Counted from the first letter of the stretch, positions 39,186 to 48,761 are shown. The stretch is 64,000 nt of DNA from DATLLN01 sp963797175 (GCA_963797175.1 CAWCOL010000005.1:682001-746000); one strand, 5' to 3'. Notes: generated by a model not told the origin, from the letters alone. Translations and numbers: made by a program.

Positions 39186-39425
39186 CTACTCGTGTGGCCT
39201 CCAGACAGATGCGAGCACGAGCGTTCCGATCAGCGTCGCAACGCCGGACGCGGCAAGCACCAGCGCAAGCTGGAGATGAAGGTGCTTCGGCGTCGGTGGA
39301 TCGCATGCCTCCCCAGGCGTGCAGGGCCACGTCTTCACGATGACGAATGCGTAGACGGCGCCGGCGAGCAGGGCGAAGCCGGCAAGCGTTCCCACACGGA
39401 TCGCCCACGTGCGCCGTCCGGCCAT
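39186..39425 (-). CDS. small membrane protein (79 aa)
   Basis: From ATG 39425. Two hydrophobic helices (AIRVGTLAGFALLAGAVYAF and LALVLAASGVATLIGTLVLA) flank a loop with CTPGEACDPP. No family recognised. The 266 bases upstream to 39691 hold no clear gene. Confidence 0.5.
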   Translation of the reverse strand: MAGRRTWAIRVGTLAGFALLAGAVYAFVIVKTWPCTPGEACDPPTPKHLHLQLALVLAASGVATLIGTLVLASVWRPHE

Positions 39426-39691
39426 TTCTCGAGTATGCCGCATCAGGGAACCCTTGGACTGGCTGCGGCGCGCGGCGCGGCGCGGTCGGCCATGAGCGAG
39501 TCGCTGCGCGCGACCGGCAGCCTCCCGCTACCGATGCGGCTTCCGGATCTCCGCCGGTACGTCGGGGGCGTTGCAACCCACACGTCCTCGCCGTTCACCG
39601 TCACGTATACGGACGTCGCGCCCGGTCACCGAAGCCCGCCCGGCGGTTGTGCGGCAGTGAGATCCCGACAGGCTGGGGAGACGCGACCTGG

Positions 39692-40255
39692 TCAATGCTG
39701 CCGGCTGCGATCGATGACGATGCCGGCTCGGTTGATGACCCAGCGATGTCCGGCGATGGCTCCGCCAGCCACCATCAACGACACCGCAGGCGCCCAGAAG
39801 CTAACGCCGTTGCCGGCGGCCTCGACGAGCGCGACGGCCATCGCCGCGATCACGACCATCGTGGCCACGACGGCCGGGAGGCTTCGCCGCAGATGGTGGT
39901 GGATCGACTCGACGATGGTCAGCACGACAGGATCGTCGATTCCGGTTCCATACCGCATTGAGCGACAGGTCGCCCATTGCCGCCTTCGGTCGAGTCCGAC
40001 GAACGCAACGAACTGGGAGTCCTCGGGTCGCCGCTGCCACTTCGTCCATGAGTAGGAGGTGGCGACCACGCAGGCGATGCCCACGGGGAGGACGCCGAGC
40101 AGGCTGCGGTCGTCGTTGGCCAGCATGACAAGAAACGGGGCCGGCACGAAGGCGAGGATCATGATCGCCAGCGATCGCCATCGTCCTCGCGACGCGAGCG
40201 CGTGGAGTTCCTCGTCTCGTCTCGCCAGTTGATCGAACTGCTCCTCACTGTTCAT
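39692..40255 (-). CDS. membrane protein co-transcribed with a PadR regulator (187 aa)
   Basis: ATG at 40255 has a GGAGG ribosome site and overlaps the 3' end of the PadR gene by 11 bases. Predicted helices include LAIMILAFVPAPFLVML, GVLPVGIACVVATSYSW and two later ones (LPAVVATMVVIAAMAVAL, SFWAPAVSLMVAGGAIAG). Unknown family; PadR proteins are often paired with a membrane protein like this. Confidence 0.6.
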   Translation of the reverse strand: MNSEEQFDQLARRDEELHALASRGRWRSLAIMILAFVPAPFLVMLANDDRSLLGVLPVGIACVVATSYSWTKWQRRPEDSQFVAFVGLDRRRQWATCRSMRYGTGIDDPVVLTIVESIHHHLRRSLPAVVATMVVIAAMAVALVEAAGNGVSFWAPAVSLMVAGGAIAGHRWVINRAGIVIDRSRQH

Positions 40256-40697
40256 TGCTGACCTCCAGGTCGGCGACCGCCTTGGCGGCATTGTCGAGGA
40301 TGCGCTCGACGGCGGCGCCGTCGACCCGACCGTTCAACTTGCTGATGCGATCCACGAACCGATCGAGAGCGAGCTGCCACTGGGCATCCGGCTCGACCGC
40401 GGCGCCCGTGCGGGCCTCGATCCGCGCAAACACGCCGCGCTGGTCGGTGAGCATGTGACGACCTTGAGCCGTCACGTGATACGACGCCTTCCGTCCGCCC
40501 GACTCCTGCTCGATGAGCTGCTCGGCTCGCAACGCAGAGAGCGCCGGATAGACGCTTCCGGGAGAAGGCCGATAGCCCGCCGGGCCAAACCGACGCCCGA
40601 GCTCGCCCAGCAACTCGTAGCCGCCCTGTGGGCGATCGGAGATGAGATCGAGGAGGACGAGGGGCAACTCGCCTGGCATGAAGAACTGGCGCCTCAT
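40245..40697 (-). CDS. PadR-family transcriptional regulator
   Basis: 150 residues with the PadR winged helix: LPLVLLDLISDRPQGGYELL, RPSPGSVYPALSALRAEQLI (recognition region) and wing KASYHVTAQGRHML. The C-terminal helical part handles dimerisation. The ATG at 40697 lies inside one of two identical palindromes (40695-40709 and 40717-40731), which suggests autoregulation. Translationally coupled to the membrane protein downstream. Confidence 0.88.
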   Translation of the reverse strand: MRRQFFMPGELPLVLLDLISDRPQGGYELLGELGRRFGPAGYRPSPGSVYPALSALRAEQLIEQESGGRKASYHVTAQGRHMLTDQRGVFARIEARTGAAVEPDAQWQLALDRFVDRISKLNGRVDGAAVERILDNAAKAVADLEVSNEQ

Positions 40698-40731
40698 CGT
40701 AATACGAACTGTACAGCATCGTAATACGAAC
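40695..40731. promoter_or_regulatory. paired palindrome, candidate PadR operator
   Basis: CATCGTAATACGAAC occurs twice, at 40695-40709 and 40717-40731, 22 bases apart (about two helical turns). Each contains TCGTAATACGA, a perfect TCGTA/TACGA inverted repeat. The first copy includes the padR start codon. The same site lies upstream of the divergent lipoprotein gene. Confidence 0.6.
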
Positions 40732-40753
40732 CGCAACCTCCTTGGACTCGGTC

Positions 40754-41452
40754 ATGCGCCGCGAGAGTCTCAAGTTCCGGCCGTTTGCCGCCGATTCTGA
40801 GTGGAGCGTGTTTCGCGGGTCACTAGCTGTCGTCGTTGCGGGCCTCCTCGTATCGGGGTGTGGCGCTGCATCGTCGGCGGACGGCGGCTCAGACGGGCAG
40901 CCCGGCTCCGCAGAGGCGGCTCAGACGCTCGTCCAGAGCATGGTGCTGAAGGACGGGGACCTGCCCGGGTTCCACCTTCAGGACACCAAACTGGAGACGC
41001 TGAAGGAGCAGATGCCGCCGAAGGGCGCACGGGGCTACGCGCAGGCCAAGCGGCTGGTCGCCGCCAACTGGATCGCCAGCGCGCATTCGGTTGTCGTCAG
41101 AGACGACGGCAGCGTCCCGCTCTTCACGGACGCCAACCTGTTCCGCACCGCAGCCGCGGCCACCAGCATCTGGAAGCTCGAGACAGCGACCGCGCCGCCG
41201 GGCTACGCCGTTCGCTCCTATCCCGCACACGGCGCACCGCCGGGAGCGAGGTTGCGCTGGATCACCAGCGACAAGCGCGCCGCCTTCCAGCTCGACTGGC
41301 GGCAGGGCCGCGTGATCGGCATCGTCATCCTCTTCGGCCACCCGCACGAGAAGCTCACTCGGGTCGGCATCCAGCGCGTCACCGCCTTCATGGCCCGCGC
41401 GGCGACGAAGCAGTCGTCCAAGATCACCAACCTCTCGGCCGCCTACCTCTAA
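40754..41452 (+). CDS. putative lipoprotein (232 aa)
   Basis: From ATG 40754. After a basic N-terminus, a hydrophobic segment ends in the lipobox LLVSGCG, so Cys would be lipidated. The mature domain of about 190 residues (AQTLVQSMVLKDGDLPGFHL, AFQLDWRQGRVIGIVILFGH) has no recognised family. It starts about 20 bases after the PadR palindromes, so it may be under the same control. Confidence 0.7.
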   Translation: MRRESLKFRPFAADSEWSVFRGSLAVVVAGLLVSGCGAASSADGGSDGQPGSAEAAQTLVQSMVLKDGDLPGFHLQDTKLETLKEQMPPKGARGYAQAKRLVAANWIASAHSVVVRDDGSVPLFTDANLFRTAAAATSIWKLETATAPPGYAVRSYPAHGAPPGARLRWITSDKRAAFQLDWRQGRVIGIVILFGHPHEKLTRVGIQRVTAFMARAATKQSSKITNLSAAYL

Positions 41453-41537
41453 GGCCTCCGGCACCGCACCGGCCGGCGACCGGCAGCCGCGCGGTTCTCG
41501 GAGTAGGGTGTTCGCGAACGCGACCCAAGGAGGACCG

Positions 41538-41810
41538 ATGAGCAAGATGGGCACCAACCAGTTCCCGTACCAGGACGACATCCTCCGCCGACTCGCGAAC
41601 GGCGCGGCGACGGCGGCCGCGGTCTCGAACACGATCGCGGGCGAGGGCCGCGCCCCGGGGCACGGGGAGAACTCGGCGGGGCTCCACCGCGAGGTCGCCG
41701 AGAACATCGACCACCTCGTCAACCTCGGGCTCGCCGAGTACACCGACGACACCCCGCGCACGGCTCGGCTCACCCAGGCCGGGCAGGACGCCGCCGCGTC
41801 ACTGCCCTGA
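41538..41810 (+). CDS. small winged-helix-like protein (90 aa)
   Basis: ATG 41538 with an AGGAGG site 5 bases upstream. The sequence DILRRLANGAATAAAVSNTI ... ENIDHLVNLGLAEY ... RTARLTQAGQDAA resembles the helix-turn-helix and wing of a small DNA-binding protein (helices followed by a Thr/Arg wing). No partner gene obvious. Confidence 0.55.
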   Translation: MSKMGTNQFPYQDDILRRLANGAATAAAVSNTIAGEGRAPGHGENSAGLHREVAENIDHLVNLGLAEYTDDTPRTARLTQAGQDAAASLP

Positions 41811-41937
41811 GGGTGGTGTCACCGTCGCCGGTGTGGACGGATGGTATGGTGATCCGACTCGTCGTTGACTTCTGACGACGCCAGTCATCCGGGCATCGTT
41901 GACGGGGACCGTGCCCGGTCGAACGATGGGGGTCGGG

Positions 41938-42948
41938 ATGCTGCGGACGCTTCGTCTTCTGGGTGCCGCGACCGCGCTCGCGGTGGTGGTGCAGGGCGCG
42001 TCCGCTGACGCCAGCCCGCGCGCGGTGCCGGTGGTGAGGACGATCAGCGTGGGCAGCAACCCGATCGACCTCGCGATCTCCGCCAAGCGATCCCAGGCGT
42101 TCGTCGCGAACGACGGAAGCGTCTCCACCGTCGACCTGAAGACGCACACGCAGATCTCCGAGATCAGCACCGGGGTGAACCACGACCAGACCGCGATCGG
42201 CCTCGGCGCGGGCGACACCCGGGCCTACATCGGCGTCTTCGACCGCAACACGGTGGTGGTGATGAACACCGTCAAGCAGACCATCGTCGGACAGGTGACG
42301 GTCGGTTTCGGGGCCGCCGCGATCACCTCGGACCGAAACGGGTTCGTCTACGTCCCGATGATCACCGCCAAGCGGGTCGCGGTCATCCGAACCAGCGACA
42401 ACACCGTGGCGAAGCAGATCCCGCTGGCCGAGAGCCCGCAGAGCGCCACCCTGACGCCGACCGGAAATGCGATGTGGGTCGGGAGCGCGAACAGCGGCAC
42501 GATCTGGGGCATCAACACGGCGACGCAGACGGTCACACGGAAGCTGAACGCCAGACTCTCGGGGCCGGTCGAGTCGATCGCATTCACCAAGGACAACCGG
42601 CAGGCGTGGGTCGCCGGCCTCGGCGGCGTCTCGGTGATCGACCGCGCCACCGGCAAGCTGCTGGCCTTCATCTCCATCCTGCGCATCTTCCCGAACGATC
42701 CCGGGCCGAACGCCGGCCCGATCGCGCTCAACCCTTCCAACACGCAGGCGCTGGTCGTCAACTCGACCTTCCCCGATACCCCGGGAATCGGCACCGTCTC
42801 AGTGATCGACACCGCGACGCTCGCCGTCGGCACCCAGATCCAGCTCGGCACGGAGCCGATCGGGATGGCGCTCGACACCAAGCGCGGCAAGACCTACGTC
42901 GCCAACTACCAGGACGACACCCTGTCCTACTTCAACACGCCGAAGTAG
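41938..42948 (+). CDS. secreted YVTN-type beta-propeller protein
   Basis: Signal peptide (MLRTLRLLGAATALAVVVQG) then repeats of the form VVRTISVGSNPIDLAISAKR ... AFVANDGSVSTVDLKT ... AYIGVFDRNTVVVMNTV, typical of seven-bladed YVTN surface propellers. The last blade ends GKTYVANYQDDTLSYFN. Role unknown, likely extracellular. An ATG at 41926 is an alternative start. The 127 bases before it hold no gene. Confidence 0.75.
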   Translation: MLRTLRLLGAATALAVVVQGASADASPRAVPVVRTISVGSNPIDLAISAKRSQAFVANDGSVSTVDLKTHTQISEISTGVNHDQTAIGLGAGDTRAYIGVFDRNTVVVMNTVKQTIVGQVTVGFGAAAITSDRNGFVYVPMITAKRVAVIRTSDNTVAKQIPLAESPQSATLTPTGNAMWVGSANSGTIWGINTATQTVTRKLNARLSGPVESIAFTKDNRQAWVAGLGGVSVIDRATGKLLAFISILRIFPNDPGPNAGPIALNPSNTQALVVNSTFPDTPGIGTVSVIDTATLAVGTQIQLGTEPIGMALDTKRGKTYVANYQDDTLSYFNTPK

Positions 42949-42954
42949 TGGCGG

Positions 42955-43725
42955 CTACCTGACGGCGGTGAGGCCGCCGTCGACGACGAGTGCGTGGCCG
43001 GCGATGTAGGAGGCGTCGTCCGATGCGAGGAACGCGACCGCCGCGGCGATCTCCTCGGGGAGCGCCTGCCGGCCGATCGGCACCATCGTCGTCACCATCG
43101 CCTCGACCTCCGCGTCCGTCATGGCCGAGAGGACGGGGTCGTTGAACCCGGTCGGCACCCAGCCCGGGCAGACGCAGTTGGCACGGATCCCCTCTCGGCT
43201 GTAGTCGGCCGCGAGCTGCCGCGTGAGGTTGATGATCGCCGCCTTCGACGCGTTGTACGCGGGCGTCGTCGCCTCGCCCACGAGCCCCGAGGACGAGGCG
43301 GTGTTGACGATCGCTCCGCCGCGCGGCCGCATCAGCGGGATCAGCGCGCGGCAGACCAGGAACATCGAGCGGACGTTGACGGCGAAGGTGCGGTCCCACT
43401 CATCGGCCGAGAGCTCGGTGACGCTGCCCGCCCGGAGCCGGCCGGCGTTGTTGTGGACGACGTCCACGCGCCCGTACCCCTCGGCGATCTGGCCGCGGAG
43501 CGACTCGACCGCTCCCTCGTCGGAGACGTCGGCCACGAGGGCGTGGGAATGCCCCCCGCGTTCACCGATCAGGCGCACCGTCTCGTCGGCGCCGGCCGCG
43601 TTGACGTCCACCACGACGACCGCCTCGGCCCCCTCGGCCGCGAACCGCAGCGCCGATGCGCGGCCGATCCCGTGCCCGGCCCCGGTGACGACCACCACCT
43701 TGCCCGCGAACCGCTCGGCGCTCAT
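42955..43725 (-). CDS. short-chain dehydrogenase/reductase
   Basis: NAD(P)-dependent oxidoreductase, 256 residues. Cofactor motif VVVTGAGHGIGRAS; catalytic Ser in NTASSSGLVG and Tyr-Lys in PAYNASKAAIINLT; NNAG motif VVHNNAGRLRAG. The ATG at 43725 overlaps the proline dehydrogenase stop. Last gene of the amine-use operon; it may reduce or oxidise a ketone or alcohol from the amine product (inference). Confidence 0.9.
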   Translation of the reverse strand: MSAERFAGKVVVVTGAGHGIGRASALRFAAEGAEAVVVVDVNAAGADETVRLIGERGGHSHALVADVSDEGAVESLRGQIAEGYGRVDVVHNNAGRLRAGSVTELSADEWDRTFAVNVRSMFLVCRALIPLMRPRGGAIVNTASSSGLVGEATTPAYNASKAAIINLTRQLAADYSREGIRANCVCPGWVPTGFNDPVLSAMTDAEVEAMVTTMVPIGRQALPEEIAAAVAFLASDDASYIAGHALVVDGGLTAVR

Positions 43726-44648
43726 GCCCTGACCCGCCGCCGGGCGCGATCCAGCACATCGGCCATCACGTGGTGGGCGAGCTGCGGGTTCTCCTGGAAC
43801 CGCCGCACCGAGTACGCGTGCCAGTCGGCGCCGTACGGTACGTAGACGCGGACGCGATGGCCGTCGCGGACGAGGGCGTCGCCGAGGTGCGCGCGCACCC
43901 CGAGCAGCATCTGGAACTCGTAGGCATCCCGATCGAGGCCGTGACGGTCGATCAGCTCGAGCGCGCGCCAGTGGATCCACTCGTCGTGGGACGCGATGGC
44001 GACGAACGCCCCGCCGCCCAGCAGCTCGTCCAGCAGCCGCGCGTAGTTGCCGCGGATCGTCTCGTAGTCGGTGTAGGCAACGGTCGTCGGCTCACGCCAG
44101 ATGCCCTTCACCAGCCGCACCCGTGGCGCCAGCGGGAGGAGCGCGCGCACATCGTCGAGCGTCCGGTGAAGGTACGCCTGGAGCGCGATCACGACGTTGT
44201 CGAAGCCCTCGTCGCGGAGCGAGCGGTACAGGTCGATGGTCGCGGTCGTGGTCGTCGAGTCCTCCATGTCCAGCTCGACCGCGAGCGAGTGGTCGCGGGC
44301 GGCGGCGACCAGGGCGCGGACGTTGCTGCCGCACAGGTCCGGGTCGACGGCGAGCCCGAGGCCGGTCATCTTGACGCTGAGCGTCGCGTCCATCCGTTCC
44401 CGGGCGAACGCGTCCAGGGCGCGGCGGTACTCCCCCACCAGCTCCTCGATCTGCGCGCGGGTGGTGAGCTGCTCGCCGAGCACGTCCACCGTCGCCGACC
44501 GTCCCGCCCGGTCGAGCGCGCGGATCGTCTCCAGCGCGTCCCCCAGCGTGGGGCCGGCGATGTACCGCCGCGACAGCGGCTGCACGACCGCCCTGGGCAC
44601 GACCGGCATCGCCAGCACCAACGCCCGATCCAGCATCGTCCCCGCCAT
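43722..44648 (-). CDS. proline dehydrogenase-family FAD enzyme
   Basis: 308 residues, a single PutA-like proline dehydrogenase barrel. Signatures: VRLVKGIWREPTTVAYTD, EFQMLLGVRAHLGD and VRVYVPYGADWHAYSVRRF (the usual Arg-rich FAD/proline end). These enzymes oxidise proline or related cyclic amines to imines. Here it overlaps the XRE-cupin regulator (TGATG) and the short-chain dehydrogenase, so a related substrate within an amine pathway is possible instead of proline itself. Confidence 0.88.
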   Translation of the reverse strand: MAGTMLDRALVLAMPVVPRAVVQPLSRRYIAGPTLGDALETIRALDRAGRSATVDVLGEQLTTRAQIEELVGEYRRALDAFARERMDATLSVKMTGLGLAVDPDLCGSNVRALVAAARDHSLAVELDMEDSTTTTATIDLYRSLRDEGFDNVVIALQAYLHRTLDDVRALLPLAPRVRLVKGIWREPTTVAYTDYETIRGNYARLLDELLGGGAFVAIASHDEWIHWRALELIDRHGLDRDAYEFQMLLGVRAHLGDALVRDGHRVRVYVPYGADWHAYSVRRFQENPQLAHHVMADVLDRARRRVRA

Positions 44649-45229
44649 CACCAGTACGAGATGCTGCAGACGGCGATCAGTGACGCCGGCTGGTCGGTGT
44701 CGTTGGCCAGGCCGTGCTCGACGACGCCCGGGAAGCTGACCGAGTGCCCGGGGCCGACCGTGTAGCGCTCCGTGCCGTAGATGAAGGTCGTTGTCCCGGC
44801 GGTGGTGATCCAGATGTCCTCGCCGCGATGGCTGCGGACGTCCGCGAAGCGGGCCCCCGGCGCCAGCGTGACGGCGACGAGCTGCGGGTGGTCGTGTCGG
44901 ATGATCCGGTAGTCGACGCCCTCGCCGCGATCGATCCGCTGCGCCGAGGCGATCGCACGCACGTCCGGCGGCGCAGGCGCCGGATCGTCGCTCAGCAGGT
45001 CGGCGATCGACGCGCCCAGGAAGTCGACCAGCCGGGTGAACCGCGTCAGCGACATGTCGGTCTCGCCCCGCTCGACCATGCCCAGGAAGGAGGCGGAGAC
45101 GCCGGCCGCCGCCGCCACCTCGCGGCGGGTGAGGCCGCGAGCGCGCCGCACCGCCGCCAGCCGGGCACCGAGCGTGCCCAGGTTGGTGAACGGCTCGGCG
45201 CTGGGCGAGATGTCGGGCTCTGCGCTCAT
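44648..45229 (-). CDS. XRE-family regulator with cupin domain
   Basis: 193 residues: an N-terminal helix-turn-helix (LGARLAAVRRARGLTRREVA then GVSASFLGMVERGETDMS) and a C-terminal cupin (DIWITTAGTTTFIYG, PGHSVSFPGVVEHGLANDTD) likely sensing a small ligand. This type (PuuR-like) often controls polyamine or amino-acid use. Its gene overlaps the permease stop and the proline dehydrogenase start, so it likely regulates this operon. Confidence 0.88.
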   Translation of the reverse strand: MSAEPDISPSAEPFTNLGTLGARLAAVRRARGLTRREVAAAAGVSASFLGMVERGETDMSLTRFTRLVDFLGASIADLLSDDPAPAPPDVRAIASAQRIDRGEGVDYRIIRHDHPQLVAVTLAPGARFADVRSHRGEDIWITTAGTTTFIYGTERYTVGPGHSVSFPGVVEHGLANDTDQPASLIAVCSISYW

Positions 45230-46740
45230 GGCCCGAACGGATGGTCACCGGCGGTGGAGGGATCGAACGCCTCCAGCGGCTGATCGAAGTAGTCGGATTC
45301 CTTGCGCCAGCGGGCGTACAGCATCAGCACGAGACCGATCGCCAGGAGCGCGTACAGGTACTCCATGTTGCGCCCCGTCCAGCCCCCCAGACCGGGGATC
45401 GACCGCCAGATCACGTAACACAGGAAGAGCGCCGACGCGACCGGAAACACCACCAGCTCCAGCATGCCGCGCACGTTGCGGGCGGCGAGCTTTCGGTAGT
45501 AGACCGCCACGGCGAACCCGGTGGCCGCGTAGAAGAGCGCAAACAGCAGCCCGACGCTGCTCACCACCGAGTCGAACACGGACTGCGTGCTGGAGCCGAG
45601 GGCGTACAGCCAGGTGAAGACGAACGCGACCGCAGCGCCGGCCAGCATCGCCGCGACCGGCGTCTTGTACTTGGGGTGCGTGCGCCCGAACACCGGCGGC
45701 AGCACCTTGTCGTAACCCATCGCGAACGTGACGCGGCCGCCGGCCACGATGCAGGCCAGCGTCGACCCGACCGCCGAGAACAGCACGGTGACGATCATCA
45801 GCTTCGCCAGCGCGGTGTTCCCGAGCACGCCGGCGATGTAGGTGAGGGCGTTGTCGCCGTGGGCCTGCAGCGCGCTGTACTTGACCGCACCCTCGAGCGC
45901 GAACGTGAACACGGTGAACAGGACGGCGACGGTCAGCACGCTGCCGATCACGGCCCGCCCGGGGTTCACGCGCGCGTCCTCCGTCTCCTCGTTGAGCAGG
46001 ATGGCGGTGTCCCAGCCGCTGTACATGTAGACGGCGATCAGGCTCGCGTTGACCAGGCCGGACACGCCGCCCAGGCTGCTCCACGAGAACCAGCTCCAGT
46101 CGAAGTGCTCGGAGTGCGAGCCGCCGCCGAAGATGCCGATCAGGCCGAGGATGCCCACGATCGTGATGGCGACGTACTCGATCACGATCAGGAGGCCCTG
46201 GAACCGGGAGGTGGCGCGGATGCCGACGTAGGCGATCGCGGTCACGCCCACGATCGCGATCGCGCCGATCAGCGCCGCGGCGGTCGTCGAGTTCTCCCAG
46301 CGGTTCGAGACGAGCGACAGGAAGTACGGCCCGATCGGGTAGGCGATCGAGGTGGCGCCCAGGAAGTAGGCGAGGATGATCACCCATCCGGTCATCCATC
46401 CGAAGTACGGGGAGATGGCGCGGCCGCCCCACACGTAGGTGGCGCCGCAGTTGACGTGCCACATGTTGAGCCGCCGGTAGGCCATGGCGATGCCGAGCAT
46501 GGGGATGGCGCAGAACAGCACCGCGATCGGGCTGGCGAAGGACGTCGTGGCGACGATGGCCGAGAGCGTGAGCGCGATCGATGCGGTCGGTGCCACCGAC
46601 CCGAGCGCGATCACGATGTTGCCGAACAGGCTCAGGGCGTTCGTGCGGAGGTAGCCGGCGTGCTCCTGCCCGGCGTCGGCGACGGCGTCGGCCGGGGCAT
46701 CGGTGGTGAGCAGGTGCTCGCCGTGACTGTGGTCGCTCAT
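45226..46740 (-). CDS. APC-family amino-acid/amine permease
   Basis: 504 residues, about 12-14 helices of the amino acid-polyamine-organocation family. The first helix group is ALSLFGNIVIALGSVAPTAS; a charged His-rich head precedes it (MSDHSHGEHLLTTD). Further signatures: GATYVWGGRAISPYFGWMTG and LLNEETEDARVNPGRAVIGS. The ATG at 46740 overlaps the amine oxidase stop. Likely imports the substrate of the oxidase (inference from adjacency). Confidence 0.9.
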   Translation of the reverse strand: MSDHSHGEHLLTTDAPADAVADAGQEHAGYLRTNALSLFGNIVIALGSVAPTASIALTLSAIVATTSFASPIAVLFCAIPMLGIAMAYRRLNMWHVNCGATYVWGGRAISPYFGWMTGWVIILAYFLGATSIAYPIGPYFLSLVSNRWENSTTAAALIGAIAIVGVTAIAYVGIRATSRFQGLLIVIEYVAITIVGILGLIGIFGGGSHSEHFDWSWFSWSSLGGVSGLVNASLIAVYMYSGWDTAILLNEETEDARVNPGRAVIGSVLTVAVLFTVFTFALEGAVKYSALQAHGDNALTYIAGVLGNTALAKLMIVTVLFSAVGSTLACIVAGGRVTFAMGYDKVLPPVFGRTHPKYKTPVAAMLAGAAVAFVFTWLYALGSSTQSVFDSVVSSVGLLFALFYAATGFAVAVYYRKLAARNVRGMLELVVFPVASALFLCYVIWRSIPGLGGWTGRNMEYLYALLAIGLVLMLYARWRKESDYFDQPLEAFDPSTAGDHPFGP

Positions 46741-48690
46741 GACGACGCTCCTTGGCCGTTGTGGGCGGGGTGACAGGCGTGCGCCGGGGGCGGCGGGACG
46801 TCGAGCGCGGGGTTGCGGTCGAAGAACCCGTCGGGCATCAGCGAGAACCCGATCCGGGCGACCGGCATCACCGGCCAGTCCTCGACGCGGGCGATGTGAT
46901 GGCTGCCGAACGTGTACCAGAGCACGAGATCGGCGGACTCGAGCGAGCGGTCGGCGCGCGTCCACTCGGGCAGCCCGGCGCCGCCCCGGTGCTGGTTCGG
47001 GTACTCGCCGGCCGGATACCGCTCGCGCGGCGCGTAGGGCGTCGCCCACAGGTGCCGCGTCACGAATCCGGCCCGGGCCAGGTCCTTCGACTCCGGCGCG
47101 GCGAACGGCATCACGTTCGTCCCGGGCACCAGCTTGTAGGCGACCGGGTCGCCCACGGTGTTCCGCCGCTCCGGGTTGGAGACCCGCCAGAAGCGGGCGC
47201 TCAACGGGTCGATCAGCCGCTGCGCCTCCTGCTCGCTACGGAGCTGCCTGGCGACGGCCCGGAACGCGTTTCCGCGCGGGTTCTCCGGGCCCACCGGCAC
47301 GCCTTCGGTGTGCACCTCGTGGATGTCGTTCGCATAGCCGTCGACCGCCATGTCGAGGCGCACGCAGAAGAAGTGCTGGTGGTTGAGGGCGGACAGTCCG
47401 GGGCTGACCAGCCGGCCGTAGGCCGGGCGCTCGCCCGGGTGGACGGCCGACGTCAGCACGATGCCGGTCAGCTTCACCTCGGTCTCGATCGTCCCGTCCT
47501 GGTACAGGTACCAGTAGAAGGCGTACTCGTAGTTGGCGGCGGTGATGATCGACGAGACGACGAACCGCCGCGAGCGCCGCACCTCGGAGTCCCCGGCCTG
47601 CCAGTCGTAGTGCTTCCAGAGCAGGCCGACGTCCTCCTCGTGCATGCAGATCGCGTTGGGGATGGTGGTGGGCGCGCCCTTGCTGTCGTGGGACACCGCG
47701 TCCAGGTAGCGGATCTCGCCCAGGCAGTCGCACCCCAGCTCCAGCGAGTTCGTCATCGGCCCGATGCCGTACTCGCCGATGTCGTAGGCGTTCGTCCGGA
47801 ACCTGCCCGGGCTGGGATCGCCGTAGGGGATGACCAGCTCGGCGTAGGAGGCGCGGTGCACGATCGGCCGCCAGCGGTCATCGTCGTGGTAGGCGATCCC
47901 GTGGAGGACGAGCCCCTCGCGCGGCGTGAATCCGACCCGGAAGCGCCACTTCTGCCACCGCACCTCGTTCCCGGAGACCTCGAAGCTGGGACCGTCCGGC
48001 TGCACGACCTCGAACGGCTTCAGGTCATCGCGCAACGGGCCGACCTGGTCGTGCCGGTAGGCGCCGGACGCCGGCGGGACGCGGCACATCGCTGGTGTTG
48101 TCGACGCGCAGCACCTCCATGGTGTCCAGATCGACAATCGCGTAGAGCCCTTCGATTGGCCGCGCGTAGGCGTTGTCGGCCAGGCTCTCCCGGAACCAGC
48201 ACGGCGTCCAGGCCAGCCGCCGGTGCTCCTCGCCCGGCTCCGCGTGCGCACCCAGCGTCCATGCCTCTGCCATCACGTTCTCGGGCTGGTCGATGCCGCG
48301 CGCGGCGAGCGCCGCCCGAAACCGCGGATCGGCGCGGACGGCCTGCTCGCACTCGGCGTACTCGTCGAGCGTGATCCCCGCCTGCACGCCGGGGATCGTC
48401 TGCCACGACCGCAGCGTCCCGTCGTCGAGCGTCACGATCGCCTCGTGGGTGGCCGCGCTGTCGAGCACCACGGCGGCCGCCTCCCGCGGGATCATCTCGC
48501 CGGCCTCGTGCCGCGCCAGCTCGTCCTTCTCGGGCTCGCGCAGCACGATCTCCACGAACCGCGCCCGCTCACCCAGCTCCCGCTGTTCGCGGAGCACCGC
48601 GACCGCGAGCTCGATCTCCTCTGCGCTGAGCGGGTCGAGGGGATGCGCGAGCGCCTGATCGCTTCGGGTCGTGCCGCGTGTCGCTGCCAC
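46737..48690 (-). CDS. copper-containing primary amine oxidase (one frameshift)
   Basis: Oxidises primary amines to aldehydes with NH3 and H2O2, using Cu and a topaquinone made from a Tyr. That Tyr is in IITAANYEYAFYWYLY (N-Y-E/D-Y motif). Copper His are in SALNHQHFFCVRLD and FGSHHIARVEDWPVMP, and the catalytic Asp in IRYLDAVSHDSKG. Start at GTG 48690 with AAGGAGG. The frame slips near 48080. First gene of the amine operon. Confidence 0.92.
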
Positions 48691-48749
48691 GAGGCCCTCC
48701 TTCACCTTGGGAGACTGGCCGGGACGACGTTCAGGCTGATGACACTATG

Positions 48750-48761
48750 ACAGTTTTCTGT
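48750..48761. promoter_or_regulatory. ACAG-TTTT-CTGT palindrome upstream of the amine operon
   Basis: A perfect four-base inverted repeat with a four-T spacer, 60 bases before the amine oxidase start. It may be a regulator site of the amine operon; short and unproven. Confidence 0.35.
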
